Shown: piece after piece, positions 63,100 to 64,000 of the stretch | Layout of the letters: each line of letters opens with the position of its first letter | Position numbering within the stretch: the stretch's first letter is position 1 | From: Arthrobacter sp. H-02-3 | GTDB lineage: Bacteria > Actinomycetota > Actinomycetes > Actinomycetales > Micrococcaceae | Reading direction: 5' to 3' | Assembly: GCF_003097355.1 (NCBI RefSeq) | Contig: NZ_PYUI01000022.1 | Location: 1 to 64,000, forward strand | DNA: 64,000 nt | Program-made: the position numbers and the translations under genes | The notes under the pieces: generated by a model | What the model was told of the DNA's origin: nothing | Seen by the model: only the letters and a program-made list of their open reading frames with translations | Databases searched by the model: none

Positions 63100-63119
63100 G
63101 GGGCTTGCCGCAAGGCCCC
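63100..63119 (+). promoter_or_regulatory. Rifamycin-associated element (RAE)-like palindrome
   Basis: GGGGCTTGCCGCAAGGCCCC differs at one internal position from the RAE consensus as I remember it (GGGGCTTGCGGCAAGGCCC). RAE elements precede rifamycin-inactivating genes in actinobacteria and mediate induction by rifamycins. Here it lies 120 bp before a rifampicin-monooxygenase-like gene. Confidence 0.75.
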
Positions 63120-63238
63120 TGCCAACGGCCAGAATAGTGAGTCGCGGCCAAAATACCCGAGGAAATGGGGACTGCTCCGGGCGATTCCGCGATTCGGGGC
63201 CGCAGGCCGGAAGGTGATTTCTTGGATTGGGGTTTCAC

Positions 63239-64000
63239 ATGTTCGACGTGATCATTAGCGGCGGCGGGCCGACGGGGATGATGCTGGCCAGCGAGTTGCG
63301 GCTGCACGACGTGGACGTGCTCGTGCTGGAGAAGGACGCGGAGCCGAGCGAGACTGTCCGCTCGCTTGGCCTGCACCCGCGCAGCATTGAGATCATGGAC
63401 CAACGCGGGCTGCTGTGCCGTTTCCTCGCACACGGGCAGCAGTATCCCGGCGGCGTAGGCCGCTTCGCCGCGATCGATAAACCCCGGCCGGCGAATTTGG
63501 ACACCGCACACGGCTACGTCCTCGGCATCCCCCAGCCGGTCACCGATCGCCTGCTGGCCGAGCGCGCCGTCGAGCTCGGCGCGCAGATCCGCCGCGGCTC
63601 CGAGGTGACGGGTGTAGAGCAGGACGGGGACGGGGTGAGCGTCGGGCTCGCCGACGGCACACGGCTGCGCTCCCGCTGGATGGTCGGCTGCGACGGGGGA
63701 CGCAGCCTGGTGCGCAGGCTGCTCGGCATTGGCTTCCCCGGCGAGCCCGCCAACACGGAGTGGCTCCTCGGCGAGGTCGAGGTGACCGCGCCGCCGGACG
63801 AGCTGGCCGAAGTGGCGGACGAGGTGCGCAAGACCCACAAGGGGTTCGGCATCGGCCCCGCCGGAAAGGGCCTGTACCGCGCCGTCGTACCCGCGGCGAC
63901 CGTGGCCGAGGATCGCTCGGTCCCGCCGACCCTGGCGGAGTTCCGGACGCAGCTGCGGGCGTACGCGGGCACCGACTTCGGCGTCCACTCACCACGCTCG
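63239..64000 (+). CDS. rox: FAD-dependent monooxygenase, rifampicin monooxygenase (Rox)-like, partial
   Basis: Starts ATG at 63239 and runs off the right edge (first 254 residues). It is a class A flavoprotein hydroxylase: FAD-binding GGGPTGMMLASEL, EKDAEPSETVRSLGLHPRSIEIMDQRGLL, and the second FAD/NADPH motif VGCDGGRSLVRRLLG. The stretch EVADEVRKTHKGFGIGP through GTDFGVHSPR closely matches rifampicin monooxygenases such as Nocardia RIFMO as I recall them, more than other hydroxylases of this class. With the RAE-like site upstream, rifamycin inactivation is the best guess. No stop is present in the window. Confidence 0.8.
   Translation, partial: MFDVIISGGGPTGMMLASELRLHDVDVLVLEKDAEPSETVRSLGLHPRSIEIMDQRGLLCRFLAHGQQYPGGVGRFAAIDKPRPANLDTAHGYVLGIPQPVTDRLLAERAVELGAQIRRGSEVTGVEQDGDGVSVGLADGTRLRSRWMVGCDGGRSLVRRLLGIGFPGEPANTEWLLGEVEVTAPPDELAEVADEVRKTHKGFGIGPAGKGLYRAVVPAATVAEDRSVPPTLAEFRTQLRAYAGTDFGVHSPRS

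Overview
The window is GC-rich, densely packed chromosomal DNA from an actinomycete. It most resembles Arthrobacter/Pseudarthrobacter-type Micrococcaceae. The clues are actinobacteria-only families (DUF3000, DUF3093, DUF3159, DUF3710, DUF4193, DUF5998, DUF6421, SepH, MT0933-type antitoxin, DUF222/HNH) and a long block collinear with Mycobacterium tuberculosis Rv2689c to Rv2699c. These assignments come from reading proteins and remembered family features, not from a search.

Layout. 1-1644: the last codons of a DUF222/HNH endonuclease gene, its repeat-rich non-coding tail, then a PD-(D/E)XK nuclease lying just 3' of a tRNA-Val. 1727-2967: six tRNAs (Val-CAC on the minus strand; Gly-GCC, Cys-GCA, Val-GAC, Gly-GCC, Val-GAC on the plus strand) closed by an intrinsic terminator. 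3165-9630: small antitoxin-like protein, ZapE, rhodanese plus SufE, YbaK, an alpha/beta hydrolase, a hypothetical protein and MsrB. 9839-13208: DUF6421, SDR and threonine aldolase-like genes. 13281-18998: DUF3000, RNase D, then a beta-oxidation pair (thiolase plus FadB-type enzyme) behind a palindromic operator. 19045-26326: a membrane protein, then a minus-strand run of aldo/keto reductase, nucleoside hydrolase and a complete ECF transporter (S, T and a fused double ATPase), plus two small genes. 26402-31351: dxs and acnA, the latter with an iron-box-like operator.

31544-42086: the conserved actinobacterial block: TrmA-like RNA methyltransferase, KimA-like potassium permease, two TrkA-type proteins, DUF3159, OB-fold protein, DUF3710, dut, DUF3093, DUF4193 and sepH. 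42102-49522: alkaline-phosphatase-superfamily enzyme, DUF5998, a GNAT/acyl-CoA-synthetase fusion and topoisomerase IV subunit A. 49810-54561: VOC protein, a full-length DUF222/HNH endonuclease whose 3' end and downstream DNA match the left edge of the window, a DinB-like protein and a double-GNAT protein. 54583-61138: a cytochrome bd operon (cydA, cydB, fused cydDC). 61570-62952: a divergent BlaI repressor with an M56 membrane protease. 63239 to the right edge: a rifampicin-monooxygenase-like flavoprotein behind a rifamycin-associated-element-like palindrome.

How it fits together. Most of the window is housekeeping. The parts most worth attention are regulatory or accessory: TTCTAC-N5-GTAGAA dyads shared between cydABDC and blaI-M56; the probable rifamycin-inducible monooxygenase; two HNH loci sharing a conserved downstream tail; and the DUF6421 protein, which carries a zinc-protease-like motif pair in a three-gene cassette.
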